Source: Candidatus Desulfofervidaceae bacterium (lineage in GTDB: Bacteria; Desulfobacterota; Desulfofervidia; Desulfofervidales; Desulfofervidaceae). From it: DNA of 64,000 nucleotides. Of the stretch, positions 1-8,401 are shown piece by piece. The stretch covers positions 280,288 through 344,287 of the forward strand of contig JALWFG010000011.1 in NCBI GenBank assembly GCA_027038965.1, in the 5' to 3' direction. The number at the start of each line of letters is the position of its first letter. The stretch's first letter is position 1. The position numbers were made by a program, and so were the translations under genes. The notes under the pieces were generated by a model that saw only the letters and a list, made by a program, of their open reading frames with translations, was not told the origin of the DNA and did no database searches.

Positions 1-1
1 G

Positions 2-382
2 ATAAAGGAGCCTGTTACCTTGCATGACCCCTGTAATATTATGCGTGGCAGGGGGCTCATGGATTGTGCCAGGTATGTAGTTAAGGCCATATGTGAAGAC
101 TTTAGAGAAATGTATCCCAATAGAGAACACAATTACTGCTGTTGTGCTGGTGGTGGGGTGATTAACTGCGGACCACCTTGGAAAAAGAAAAGGGTGGAAA
201 GTAATAAAGTAAAGGCCGAACAAATGGCCGCTACTGGGGCTAAGATTGTTATTACTCCCTGCCACAACTGTCATAGTGGTATTGAAGATATTATTCACTA
301 TTATAAACTGCCGATGAAGAATGTTTTTATTATAGATTTGCTTATGCAGTGTATAGAAATTCCTGAGGAATTAAGGGCATAA
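2..382 (+). CDS. HdrD/TmcB-like iron-sulfur protein, C-terminal part (5' truncated)
   Basis: The reading frame is open to the left edge, so the N-terminus lies outside the window. The visible part is a cysteine-rich CCG-type domain: an early HDPCN segment, then CCCAGGG and a later CHNCH. This is the arrangement of the catalytic subunit of heterodisulfide reductase and of the related DsrK/TmcB proteins. Such domains bind an unusual [4Fe-4S] cluster and handle thiol/disulfide or membrane electron transfer. It ends 18 bases before a c3-type cytochrome, as seen in Tmc-like modules, so a TmcB-like role is likely. DsrK or another HdrD relative cannot be excluded without the N-terminus. Confidence 0.7.
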   Translation: MKEPVTLHDPCNIMRGRGLMDCARYVVKAICEDFREMYPNREHNYCCCAGGGVINCGPPWKKKRVESNKVKAEQMAATGAKIVITPCHNCHSGIEDIIHYYKLPMKNVFIIDLLMQCIEIPEELRA

Positions 383-400
383 AATTAGGAAGGAGGGATA

Positions 401-865
401 ATGATGTTCAAAACGAGGTTCATAGCATTTGGGGTAGTTTTGTTTTTACTAGGGGGACTTGGTTATGTTTTGGCTCAAGATGATGTGATGGTTATCTTCC
501 ATAAGGATGTCTTTAAGCGTTGCGAGCGTCCTCCCGTAGTTTTTACTCACGAAAAACATGTTGAAGTTTTGGGAGGAGATGAATCGTGTGCTAAGTGCCA
601 CCACGTATATGATGAAAAGGAACATAAGCTTGTCTATGAGGAAGGAGAAGAAACTGGCTGTGCCGATTGTCATGGTCCTAAGGATGAAAGAATGCCTGAT
701 GGAACAAAGAGACCTTCCTTGATGAATGCGTATCATATCAATTGTATCAAATGCCATCGTGAATTCGCTAAGGCAGGGAAGAAGACAGGCCCCTATACAT
801 GTGGCGAGTGTCATAAGAAAGAAAACTGGAAGTTAGTGGAAAAACCGGGTAAAGTTGAGGAATAA
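401..865 (+). CDS. Tetraheme cytochrome c3-family protein, periplasmic
   Basis: The 154-residue protein starts with a signal peptide (hydrophobic stretch at about 8-25, likely cut after VLA) and has exactly four CxxCH haem motifs: CAKCH, CADCH, CIKCH and CGECH. Scattered histidines before them could supply the distal ligands, as in class III cytochromes c3. A strong AGGAGGG lies just upstream; a second ATG at 404 has better spacing and may be the true start. It sits between the HdrD/TmcB-like gene and rnfC, so it is the obvious periplasmic electron partner of either complex. The family is established; the partner assignment is inferred from position. Confidence 0.88.
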   Translation: MMFKTRFIAFGVVLFLLGGLGYVLAQDDVMVIFHKDVFKRCERPPVVFTHEKHVEVLGGDESCAKCHHVYDEKEHKLVYEEGEETGCADCHGPKDERMPDGTKRPSLMNAYHINCIKCHREFAKAGKKTGPYTCGECHKKENWKLVEKPGKVEE

Positions 866-875
866 AAATTTTTTC

Positions 876-905
876 TTGACAACAGTAATGGCATAGTGCT
901 ATAAA
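876..905 (+). promoter_or_regulatory. Sigma-70-type promoter for the rnf operon
   Basis: A consensus TTGACA (876-881) is followed after 18 bases by TATAAA (900-905). The predicted start near 912 gives a leader of about 30 bases to the rnfC ATG at 943. It lies in the only real gap between the cytochrome gene and rnfC. Confidence 0.6.
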
Positions 906-942
906 CACTTTTCAGATTCAAATCCAGAGGTTGGGTTTAGCT

Positions 943-2226
943 ATGAAAACAGCAACGATAAAGGGCGGAATTGAGTTTAAGGTAGAAAGGGTAGGGGGAG
1001 CGATTGAGACCCTTCCGGTGCCTTCCAAGGTAGTGCTTCCCTTAAAGCAGCATAAAGGTACTGCCTGTAAAGCGGTAGTGAAAAAAGGCCAAGAAGTTAA
1101 GGTAGGGGAGTTGATAGGAGATGGAGAAGTACCTATACATGCTACTGTGGCTGGCAAAGTGACAGAGGTTACTAAACGGTTTCCTGACATTAGAGGGGGA
1201 TATATTCCTGCCATAGGAATCGAAGTCCAAGGTGATGCTTGGGATGAAGATGGTAGCGATTTAGACCCGACTTCTCTTTCTTCCAATCAAGCCCTAGAAA
1301 CAATAAAGAAAGCAGGATTAGTAGATTATAATATAGATGCTGAGCCTTTGGCAGAAAAAATCAATTTTGCTAAGACAAAGGGGGTAAAAACCCTGGTTAT
1401 AAACGGGGTTGATTTGGAACCTGGAGTGGGGATATGTAAGCAGTTGTTGGTAGAGAAAAGGCAGGAGATAGTTGGAGGGATAAAGGTTTTAAAGAATGTC
1501 TTAAATATTACCAATGCTTATTTGGCCATTGAGTCTACTAGTGCTCAGGTTCAGGCAACGATAGAGGGGGCAGTTAGTGGGGTGGCTGAGTTAGTGGTTA
1601 CTTCTCCCAAGTATCCTGTAGGTTTGCCCAAGTTTTTGGTTAAGGCGATAACAGGCAAGGAGGTGCCTTCGCCACACGGGAGACCTGAGGATGTAGGGGT
1701 TGTAGTGATCGGTTTAGAAACAGCGATTTCAGTTTGGGATGCCCTAAAAACTAATAGGCCACCAATAGATAAGGCAATAACAGTTTATGGAGCCGTTAAT
1801 AACCCTAAAAACCTTCGCGTTCGGATTGGAACGCCGCTAAAGCACGTTTTGGAATATTGTGGTGTTAGTGCTGAAATAGGAAAGGTAATTGTAGGTGGGC
1901 CTATGATGGGCTTGGCTCAATATTCCTTGGATATTCCTGTTACAAAAGAGGTAAACGCTATTTTTATTCAAAGAGAATCCGAGTTAACAGAGATTTCTGG
2001 GCAAAAATGCATCAATTGTGGTTGGTGCGTTAAGGTTTGTCCAATGAGACTTTTGCCTCACATCATCTCCTCCTACTGTGAAGTAGGTATGTTTGAGGAG
2101 GCAGAGAGTTATAATCTCTCTTATTGTGTGGAGTGTGGCTGTTGCGCCTATGTTTGTCCAGCCAAAATTCCTTTAGTGCATTGGATAAAATATGGAAAAT
2201 CTCAAATAAAGAGAGAGGAACGATGA
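943..2226 (+). CDS. rnfC: Rnf complex subunit C, atypical (lacks NADH/FMN motifs)
   Basis: This is the peripheral cytoplasmic subunit of the Rnf ferredoxin-oxidising, ion-pumping complex. The 427-residue protein has the family's N-terminal barrel-sandwich region (VVLPLKQHKG), the NPKNLRVRIGTP and GGPMMG blocks, and two ferredoxin-type motifs at about 356 (CINCGWCVKVCP) and 395 (CVECGCCAYVCP). The segment that normally has GxGGAxFPT, INGAECEPY and YPxGxEKxLI is replaced here by a divergent one (near 124-210: INGVDLEPG, YPVGLPKFLV). NADH/FMN binding is therefore doubtful. ATG 943 was preferred over the TTG at 931 because the latter has no spacing to a ribosome site. The stop overlaps rnfD. Confidence 0.9.
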   Translation: MKTATIKGGIEFKVERVGGAIETLPVPSKVVLPLKQHKGTACKAVVKKGQEVKVGELIGDGEVPIHATVAGKVTEVTKRFPDIRGGYIPAIGIEVQGDAWDEDGSDLDPTSLSSNQALETIKKAGLVDYNIDAEPLAEKINFAKTKGVKTLVINGVDLEPGVGICKQLLVEKRQEIVGGIKVLKNVLNITNAYLAIESTSAQVQATIEGAVSGVAELVVTSPKYPVGLPKFLVKAITGKEVPSPHGRPEDVGVVVIGLETAISVWDALKTNRPPIDKAITVYGAVNNPKNLRVRIGTPLKHVLEYCGVSAEIGKVIVGGPMMGLAQYSLDIPVTKEVNAIFIQRESELTEISGQKCINCGWCVKVCPMRLLPHIISSYCEVGMFEEAESYNLSYCVECGCCAYVCPAKIPLVHWIKYGKSQIKREER

Positions 2227-3245
2227 AGGACAAAGGTTTTGTTGTATCGGTAGGGCCTCACATTCAAGGTAGGGAGTCAATACCTCGCATTGTTTACGGG
2301 GTTGTTATTGCGATTTTGCCTGCCATAATTGCGGGTGTTTATTTTTTTAAGATGGAGGCGGTAAAAGTTATTGTGGCAGCCCTGGTTTCTGCAATTGTTT
2401 TTGATGCCCTTCTCCAGAAGTTGATTTGCAAAAAAGTAGACCTTACAAATGGCCATGCCTTATTGATGGGATTGCTTTTTGCAACAATTATGCCTATAGG
2501 TGTTCCATGGTGGGCCGTTGCAGCAGGGGTTTTTGTTGGTCTTTTGGTGGGAGAATATGTTTATGGAGGCTTTGGCAATAATCCCTTCAATCCAGTCATC
2601 GTGGGATGGGCAGCCTTGAAACTTTCTTATCCGGGTTATTTGAGCGTAGCAAGCAGCGTATTGGGAGTTTTGAAGTTAGAAGGAATCAGTGCCATAGTAG
2701 AAGATTATGGTTATTTTAGTGATGCCTATGGAGTAGAAAATTGGTCTACTTTAGGGGGTAAATTGAAGTTATTAGGCAAGATACTGCTTGGATGGAAGGC
2801 TGGAGCTTGGGGAGATCATCTATTTGGATGTGTGGGTTGTATTTGCGCTCTAGCCATTCTTATTGGTGCTGCCTTCCTTTTTATAAAACGCTATATTAGT
2901 TGGTATGCTCCTGTAGGTTTTTTGGCAACTATACTATTTTTCTCTCTTGTTTTTTATAAAGGAGATAAGCAATATTTATATCCTTTCGTGCTTATTCAAT
3001 TGTTTAGCGGTTCTACTTTGTTAGCTGCCTTTTTCTTTGTAACAGATTTTGCTACCACTCCATTTACAGGTTTAGGGATGTTTATTTTTGGAGTGATGGC
3101 TGGGCTTGTGACGATGTTAGGTCGGCTTTGGGGGAAATGGGTGGACCCAGTGTGGTTTGCCATTTTGGTGGCTAATGCCTTTACGCCTTTGATTGATAGG
3201 TTTGTACGACCAAAACCTTTTGGGAGGGTGAAGAGCAGTGTTTAA
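2223..3245 (+). CDS. rnfD: Rnf complex subunit D, membrane flavoprotein
   Basis: RnfD is an integral membrane subunit that carries covalent FMN and takes part in ion translocation. The 340-residue protein is very hydrophobic, starts with the family's GPHI near the N-terminus, and has the flavinylation-type block FVTDFATTPFTGLG, in which a threonine is the expected FMN attachment site. The ATG overlaps the rnfC stop (ATGA), showing translational coupling. ApbE at 9288-10325 would attach the flavin. Length and gene order match standard Rnf operons. Confidence 0.95.
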   Translation: MKDKGFVVSVGPHIQGRESIPRIVYGVVIAILPAIIAGVYFFKMEAVKVIVAALVSAIVFDALLQKLICKKVDLTNGHALLMGLLFATIMPIGVPWWAVAAGVFVGLLVGEYVYGGFGNNPFNPVIVGWAALKLSYPGYLSVASSVLGVLKLEGISAIVEDYGYFSDAYGVENWSTLGGKLKLLGKILLGWKAGAWGDHLFGCVGCICALAILIGAAFLFIKRYISWYAPVGFLATILFFSLVFYKGDKQYLYPFVLIQLFSGSTLLAAFFFVTDFATTPFTGLGMFIFGVMAGLVTMLGRLWGKWVDPVWFAILVANAFTPLIDRFVRPKPFGRVKSSV

Positions 3246-3831
3246 ACTCTTAGTGAGACTGGTTGGGGTTTTGACGGGAATTTGTGTGGTATCTGCATTT
3301 CTATTGACATTTGTGAGAGAAGGAACAAAGGGGCAGATAGAGTATCAGCAACTTAAGGCCTTGATGGCACCAGCAGTGAAAGTAGTGTTGCCTCCAAGTG
3401 ATAATGATCCCATTGCTGACAGGGTTAAGGTTACTATTGGGACAGGCAAAAAGGCCAGAAAGATTACAGTTTTCCCTGCTAAGAAGGGGGGTAAACTTTT
3501 TGCCTTGGCTTATACGGCCAGTGCTAGTGGTCATGGAGGTCCAGTAGAGGTCATGGTAGGAATAACAGTAGATGGTAAGATTTTGGGCGTGAAAGTAGTT
3601 AAACATTCTGAGACACCTGGTATTGGGACCAAGGTGACCAATTCTAAAGAATTTATGAGTCAGTTTGTGGGGAAGACATGGAATTCCAAGATTGCTTTAA
3701 GTAACGCAGGTGGAGATATTCAGGCCATTAGTGGAGCTACGGAAAGCTCCTTAGCCGTAACAAATGCAGTTGCTAATGCTATGAAGATATTTCAGGTTGT
3801 TAAACAAAAACTTGAGTCAAAACTAGGTTAG
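3238..3831 (+). CDS. rnfG: Rnf complex subunit G, covalent-FMN protein
   Basis: RnfG is anchored by one N-terminal helix (about residues 5-25) with an FMN-binding domain outside the membrane. The attachment motif SGATESS near residue 165 is the ApbE recognition pattern, the threonine carrying phosphodiester-linked FMN. The start is a GTG at 3238, inside the end of rnfD, so the two are coupled. At 197 residues the size is normal. Facing the periplasm, it is the subunit best placed to exchange electrons with the tetraheme cytochrome encoded upstream. Confidence 0.95.
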   Translation: MFKLLVRLVGVLTGICVVSAFLLTFVREGTKGQIEYQQLKALMAPAVKVVLPPSDNDPIADRVKVTIGTGKKARKITVFPAKKGGKLFALAYTASASGHGGPVEVMVGITVDGKILGVKVVKHSETPGIGTKVTNSKEFMSQFVGKTWNSKIALSNAGGDIQAISGATESSLAVTNAVANAMKIFQVVKQKLESKLG

Positions 3832-3843
3832 AGGGGTTTATAT

Positions 3844-4443
3844 ATGGACACCAAAAGGCTAGTAAAGGAATTTACAAAGGGTTTGTGGAAGGAAATTCCT
3901 CCTTTTCGTTTTGTCTTAGGTTTATGTCCTACGTTGGCATGTACTACGACAGTAAGCGATGGTCTGGGAATGGGGTTGTGCCTTACCTTTGTGTTAACCT
4001 GTTCTAATGTCTTTATTTCTATGTTGCGTAAGATTATCCCTGATGAGGTTCGTCTGGCCTGTTTTATTGTGGTAGTAGCCACTTTTGTTATTATTGTAGA
4101 ATTGGTTACACAGGCCTATTTTTATCCTCTTTATATGTCTTTGGGAATATTTATCCCATTGATTGTGGTCAATTGTATTCCATTAGGTCGAGCTGAGGCC
4201 TTTGCTTCTAAAAACTCAGTTATTTATTCTCTTGCAGATGGTTTAGGGATGGGTCTGGGATATACGATGTCTCTTACGTCTTTGGCCTTTTTCCGTGAGC
4301 TTTTAGGCAAGGGCACCATTTGGGGACATCATGTAATGTGGTCTGGTTTTGAACCTCTTAGCTTCTTGCAAAAGGCTCCTGGTGCTTTCGTTTGTTTAGG
4401 ATTGATGTTGGGGATAATGAATCTTGTAGGGTCTGAAAAATAA
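3844..4443 (+). CDS. rnfE: Rnf complex subunit E
   Basis: A 199-residue membrane protein with about six transmembrane helices. The paired half-helix motifs are clear: GLCPTLACTT near the start and VVNCIPLGRAEAFA in the middle. Their cysteines match those proposed to hold the [2Fe-2S] cluster between RnfA and RnfE at the membrane centre. It follows rnfG by 12 bases. It was distinguished from its paralog RnfA by the IPPFRFVLGLCP block. Confidence 0.95.
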   Translation: MDTKRLVKEFTKGLWKEIPPFRFVLGLCPTLACTTTVSDGLGMGLCLTFVLTCSNVFISMLRKIIPDEVRLACFIVVVATFVIIVELVTQAYFYPLYMSLGIFIPLIVVNCIPLGRAEAFASKNSVIYSLADGLGMGLGYTMSLTSLAFFRELLGKGTIWGHHVMWSGFEPLSFLQKAPGAFVCLGLMLGIMNLVGSEK

Positions 4444-4462
4444 AATTTGAAGGAGTAGGGCA

Positions 4463-5062
4463 ATGCATCATGAGGTATGGCATTTTTCTGATTACGTTAT
4501 GTTAGTAGTTTCGGCCATCTTTATTAATAACATCCTTTTGGCCCGTTTCTTGGGGAACTGTCCCTTTTTAGGTACCTCTAAAAGGATGGATACAGCCTTT
4601 AGTATGGCTTGCGCAGTAACTTTTGTCCTAGGTTGTACAGGGCCTATTACCTGGCTTATTGAAAAATATTTGTTAATTCCTTACGATCTTCTTTACTTAG
4701 AAACATTGGCCTTTATTTTAACCATTGCGGTGTTTGTTCAGCTTGTAGAGATGGTTATTAGAAAGATTAGCCAACCTTTATATCGGGCCTTAGGAATATA
4801 CTTACCCCTAATTACGACGAACTGTGCAGTCTTGGGAACTTGCTTCTTAAACATAAAAGAAAAATTCAATTTTATTCAGACGATAGTTTTTTCGGTTGCT
4901 TCTGCAATGGGTTTTGGATTGGCGTTGGTGATTATGGCTGGCATTAGGGAAAGATTCAATTTTGCTCGCATTCCTAAAAACTTCCAGGACACAAGTATTG
5001 GCTTGATTACGGCAGGCTTGATTGGCTTGTCTTTCTTTGCCTTTCAAGGACTAGCAAAATAG
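4463..5062 (+). CDS. rnfA: Rnf complex subunit A
   Basis: A 199-residue integral membrane protein paralogous to RnfE but with inverted topology. Diagnostic segments are NNILLARFLGNCPFLGTSK at about 21-39 and LPLITTNCAVLGTC in the middle, each supplying a cysteine expected to ligate the shared intramembrane [2Fe-2S] cluster. A good AAGGAGT ribosome site precedes the ATG. The order C-D-G-E-A-B is the standard bacterial one. Confidence 0.95.
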   Translation: MHHEVWHFSDYVMLVVSAIFINNILLARFLGNCPFLGTSKRMDTAFSMACAVTFVLGCTGPITWLIEKYLLIPYDLLYLETLAFILTIAVFVQLVEMVIRKISQPLYRALGIYLPLITTNCAVLGTCFLNIKEKFNFIQTIVFSVASAMGFGLALVIMAGIRERFNFARIPKNFQDTSIGLITAGLIGLSFFAFQGLAK

Positions 5063-5072
5063 GGGTAAGAAA

Positions 5073-5885
5073 ATGGAAGGGATTTTAGGCGCAACAGTTT
5101 ATCCAGTTTTGGTTATGGGTGGTTTGGCAGCGGTGTTTGCGGTTATGCTAGGGGTAGCTTCTAGAGTGTTTTATGTGGAGGTTGACCCACGAATAAAGGC
5201 AGTAGAGGAACTTTTGCCAGGGGCCAATTGTGGCGGGTGTGGCTATGCCGGATGTGCTGATTGTGCGGCAGCTATTGTTAGAGGTGAAGCCCCAGTGAAT
5301 GCTTGTGTGGCTAGTCCTCCTGAGGTATACGAAAAAATTGCTAAACTTTTGGGCAAAACGGTGGAGGCAAAAGAGCCCCAAGTGGCTCACATTATGTGTA
5401 GAGGGACCAAAGATAAGGCCAAAATCCGTTTTCGATATATGGGTATTGAGGATTGCCGAGCGGCAGTTTTAGTAGCAGGTGGTGATAAAGAGTGTCTATA
5501 TGGGTGTTTAGGCCTGGGGACCTGTGTTAAAAGTTGTCCCTTTGGGGCCTTAAGAATGGGAGAAAATGGTATTCCTGTTGTGGATAGGGATAAATGCACC
5601 GGTTGTGGTACCTGTGTGAGGGTATGTCCTAGGGGAGTTCCTAAACTTATTCCTGCTTCCCAAAAGATAGTTACTGTTTGTAATAACCATGACGCTCCTC
5701 CGACAGTTAAGAAGATTTGTGAGGTAGGCTGCTTGGGTTGTGGAATTTGCAAGAAGGTATGTCCTGAAAAGGCGATTGAGATAGTGAACTTTCTGTCTGT
5801 GGTGGATCCTTCAAAATGTAACTTATGCGGTAAATGTATTGAGAAGTGTCCCACAGGTGCAATTCAACAAATTTTACCTGGATAA
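5073..5885 (+). CDS. rnfB: Rnf complex subunit B, polyferredoxin
   Basis: RnfB is the ferredoxin-accepting subunit. The 270-residue protein has an N-terminal membrane anchor, then the RnfB-type cluster CGGCGYAGCADC with a following Cys. Four ferredoxin-like motifs come after it: CLGLGTC...CP, CTGCGTCVRVCP, CLGCGICKKVCP and CNLCGKCIEKCP. This long form resembles clostridial-type RnfB and not the short enterobacterial form. It closes the rnf block; the next gene starts 25 bases on. Confidence 0.95.
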   Translation: MEGILGATVYPVLVMGGLAAVFAVMLGVASRVFYVEVDPRIKAVEELLPGANCGGCGYAGCADCAAAIVRGEAPVNACVASPPEVYEKIAKLLGKTVEAKEPQVAHIMCRGTKDKAKIRFRYMGIEDCRAAVLVAGGDKECLYGCLGLGTCVKSCPFGALRMGENGIPVVDRDKCTGCGTCVRVCPRGVPKLIPASQKIVTVCNNHDAPPTVKKICEVGCLGCGICKKVCPEKAIEIVNFLSVVDPSKCNLCGKCIEKCPTGAIQQILPG

Positions 5886-5910
5886 AAGTTTATAATGAAG
5901 GAGCGTTTTG

Positions 5911-6396
5911 ATGGCCAAAAAAATATTGGTAGCAATAGACGGTTCTGAGCCTTCAATGAAGGCGGTGAGATATGTAGGAGAAACTGTTTTAGGGTGTAAA
6001 GAGATAGAAATTACTTTGTTTTCCATTCTGCCTGAAATTCCACATGAGCTGTATAAGGGGCTTTCGGATGAGTTGAAACAGATGATTCCTGGTTTTGAAA
6101 GTAAGCTTGGGAGTTTAGCAGATATAAGGCATTTGGAAGAAGGAGAGTTGAGGAAGGCATTGGAAGAAGCCAAAGGAGTGCTTGTTTCTTTTGGGATTCC
6201 TGAAGACAAGATTGAGATAAAAGTGAAAAGAAAAAAAGAAGGAGTTGCGAGAGATATTTTGCGAGAAGTTGAAAAATATGGATATGATACGATTGTTGTG
6301 GGTAGGCGAGGCAAGGCGGGCGCCTTTTTTATTGGAAGCGTTTCTACAAAGGTTGTTAATAATGCGAGAAATTGTGCGGTTTGGGTCGTAGACTGA
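5911..6396 (+). CDS. Universal stress protein, single domain
   Basis: A 161-residue USP fold with the N-terminal strand KKILVAIDGSEPSMKA and a C-terminal nucleotide-loop-like segment (VGRRGKAGAFFIGS), which is two residues shorter than the classic G2xG9xG(S/T) loop. ATP binding is therefore uncertain. The ATG at 5911 was chosen because GAAGGAG lies seven bases upstream. It overlaps the next gene by one base (TGATG), placing it in the rnf transcription unit. The exact role is unknown; five further USP genes lie in this window. Confidence 0.88.
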   Translation: MAKKILVAIDGSEPSMKAVRYVGETVLGCKEIEITLFSILPEIPHELYKGLSDELKQMIPGFESKLGSLADIRHLEEGELRKALEEAKGVLVSFGIPEDKIEIKVKRKKEGVARDILREVEKYGYDTIVVGRRGKAGAFFIGSVSTKVVNNARNCAVWVVD

Positions 6397-6836
6397 TGTT
6401 GGTCCAACAAGAGATAGGAACTGTTATTGATACCTATAATAGTAAGGCCAGAGTTAAGATAGCGCGTAAGTCTGAATGCAATTCCTGTAGAGCAGTTCGT
6501 TTCTGCGGAATGTTAAACCAACAATTCATGGTTCTTGAGGCGTTAAATCCTATAAAGGCTGAGCGGGGACAGCAAGTAGTGGTTAAGTTAGGGGTAGAGA
6601 GTGAATTAAAGGCTACCTTGATTTTGTACTTTATTCCTTTAATGGCCTTTTTAGTGGGGACTGTTTTGGGGTATGAATTCCACCCATTTAAGGGCAATTC
6701 TACTTTATCTGCCTTGATTCTTTCCTTTCTGTTTTTGTTTCTATCTTTCGTTGGTATCAAGCTCTATAATGATAAAATATATAAAACCAAAGCGTTTTAT
6801 ACTCCTGTGATTACAGAAATTTTGGAACAATCTTAG
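6396..6836 (+). CDS. RseC/MucC-family membrane protein
   Basis: A 146-residue protein with the RseC hallmarks: a soluble N-terminal part with a beta-rich region and a cysteine cluster (C-NSC-RAVRFC, about residues 27-37), then two transmembrane helices (about 73-93 and 103-124). RseC-family proteins are tied to the Rsx/Rnf reducing system and are often encoded beside rnf genes, which fits here. A redox-linked assembly or reductase-partner role is inferred. The ATG overlaps the preceding USP stop. Confidence 0.82.
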   Translation: MLVQQEIGTVIDTYNSKARVKIARKSECNSCRAVRFCGMLNQQFMVLEALNPIKAERGQQVVVKLGVESELKATLILYFIPLMAFLVGTVLGYEFHPFKGNSTLSALILSFLFLFLSFVGIKLYNDKIYKTKAFYTPVITEILEQS

Positions 6837-6850
6837 CAAGGGGTGAAGAT

Positions 6851-8389
6851 ATGAAAAGGTTGATTTTACTAGTGTCTATGTGTCTTCTGTGTTTTGGAGT
6901 AGGGTTGAGCTGGGCAGCAGAGCATGAAGTCGCGTCTTCGATTGGTTCTACTGAGGTAGGGCATGAGGTTAAAGCAGGAGGGACTCATCAGGCTATTCAT
7001 GAGAAGGCCGCTTTGGCAGAACATGGTGAGGCGGAACATGAAGGGCATGTAGATATTGGGGAATTGTTGCCGCTTTGGAGCTGTATTCCTTTTGCAGGAA
7101 TTTTGCTTTCGATTGCCCTTTTTCCTCTTTTTGCCCCTCGCTTTTGGCATCACCATTATGGTAAAGTGGCTGCCTTTTGGGCCTTGGTTTTGGCAATTCC
7201 CTTTGTTATGACTTATAAACATGCCGCCGTTCATGAAATATTACATATCTATATTACCGATTATTTTCCATTTATCATTCTGTTGTGGTCGCTATTTACA
7301 GTGGCTGGTGGTATTTATTTGAGAGGGACTTTAGTAGGGACACCACTTAATAATACAATTATGCTTGGGATTGGAACTGGTTTGGCTTCTTGGATGGGTA
7401 CGACAGGGGCGGCAATGCTTATGATTAGACCCTTTTTAAGGGCAAATAAAAATCGGAAGTATAGGACCTTTATGGTTTGTTTCTTTATTTTTCTTATAGC
7501 CAATATTGGTGGGGCCTTGACTCCTTTGGGTGACCCTCCGCTTTTCTTGGGCTTCTTACATGGAGTGCCATTTTTCTGGACATTTAAGATATTGCCTCAT
7601 ATGCTCTTTGTGATAGGTTGTTTGTTGACCATTTACTTTATAATGGATTTATATTATTACAAGAAAGAGGGAGTTCAACCCTATACTGGAGAAAAGGAAC
7701 CCTTGAAACTTGAAGGCTGGTATAATTTCTTCTTTCTAGCGGGTATTGTAGCGGCTGTATTGATGAGTGGTTTAGTGAAATGGGGTGAGGTCAAGATTTT
7801 TGGCATTCCAAGAACGATTCAAGATTTGGTGAGAGATGGGATTTTGATCTTGATGGGTATCCTTTCACTTATAGTTACACCTTCTGAGGTGAGAGAAGGA
7901 AACGAATTTAGTTGGGCTCCTATCGAAGAAGTGGCCTACCTTTTTGCAGGTATTTTCATGACGATGATTCCCTGTTTGGCAATTCTTAAAGCTGGAGAAG
8001 AGGGGGCAGCAGCACCTTTAATTCGAGCCGTTAAAGAGCCTGCCCATTACTTCTGGATTACAGGTGCCCTTTCTTCATTTTTAGATAACGCTCCTACCTA
8101 CTTGACCTTCTTTACTAGTGCTTTAGGAAAGTTCTATGCAGGTTTGCCTGAACCAATGGCAGTGAAAAAACTTCTAGCAGAACATCCAGTATATTTAGAG
8201 GCCATTTCAGCAGGTGCTGTCTTCTTTGGAGCGAATACTTACATTGGAAATGCTCCGAACTTTATGGTGCGGTCTATTGCAGAAGAAGCTGGCACACCTA
8301 TGCCTAGCTTTTTCGGATATATTTTTAAGTACTCGCTGGTGTTCCTTATTCCAATGTTCATATTAGTAACTCTAATTTTTTATCATTAA
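6851..8389 (+). CDS. nhaD: NhaD-type Na+/H+ antiporter
   Basis: A 512-residue polytopic protein of the NhaD/ion-transporter superfamily. It begins with a cleavable-looking signal (SWAAEH), followed by an unusual histidine- and glutamate-rich stretch at about 22-70, then about a dozen helices. Recognisable family segments include GTTGAAMLMIRPFLRAN, GGALTPLGDPPLFLGF and, near the C-terminus, GANTYIGNAPNFMV. In this setting it would use or balance the sodium gradient made by Rnf. The His-rich external segment could bind metal or sense pH; that part is speculation. Confidence 0.85.
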   Translation: MKRLILLVSMCLLCFGVGLSWAAEHEVASSIGSTEVGHEVKAGGTHQAIHEKAALAEHGEAEHEGHVDIGELLPLWSCIPFAGILLSIALFPLFAPRFWHHHYGKVAAFWALVLAIPFVMTYKHAAVHEILHIYITDYFPFIILLWSLFTVAGGIYLRGTLVGTPLNNTIMLGIGTGLASWMGTTGAAMLMIRPFLRANKNRKYRTFMVCFFIFLIANIGGALTPLGDPPLFLGFLHGVPFFWTFKILPHMLFVIGCLLTIYFIMDLYYYKKEGVQPYTGEKEPLKLEGWYNFFFLAGIVAAVLMSGLVKWGEVKIFGIPRTIQDLVRDGILILMGILSLIVTPSEVREGNEFSWAPIEEVAYLFAGIFMTMIPCLAILKAGEEGAAAPLIRAVKEPAHYFWITGALSSFLDNAPTYLTFFTSALGKFYAGLPEPMAVKKLLAEHPVYLEAISAGAVFFGANTYIGNAPNFMVRSIAEEAGTPMPSFFGYIFKYSLVFLIPMFILVTLIFYH

Positions 8390-8401
8390 GAGAGGTGGAA
8401 G

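Noticed and set aside
931..943. TTG at 931 as the start of rnfC
   Set aside because: It abuts the GAGG sequence with no spacing; the ATG at 943 is better spaced and gives the normal N-terminus.
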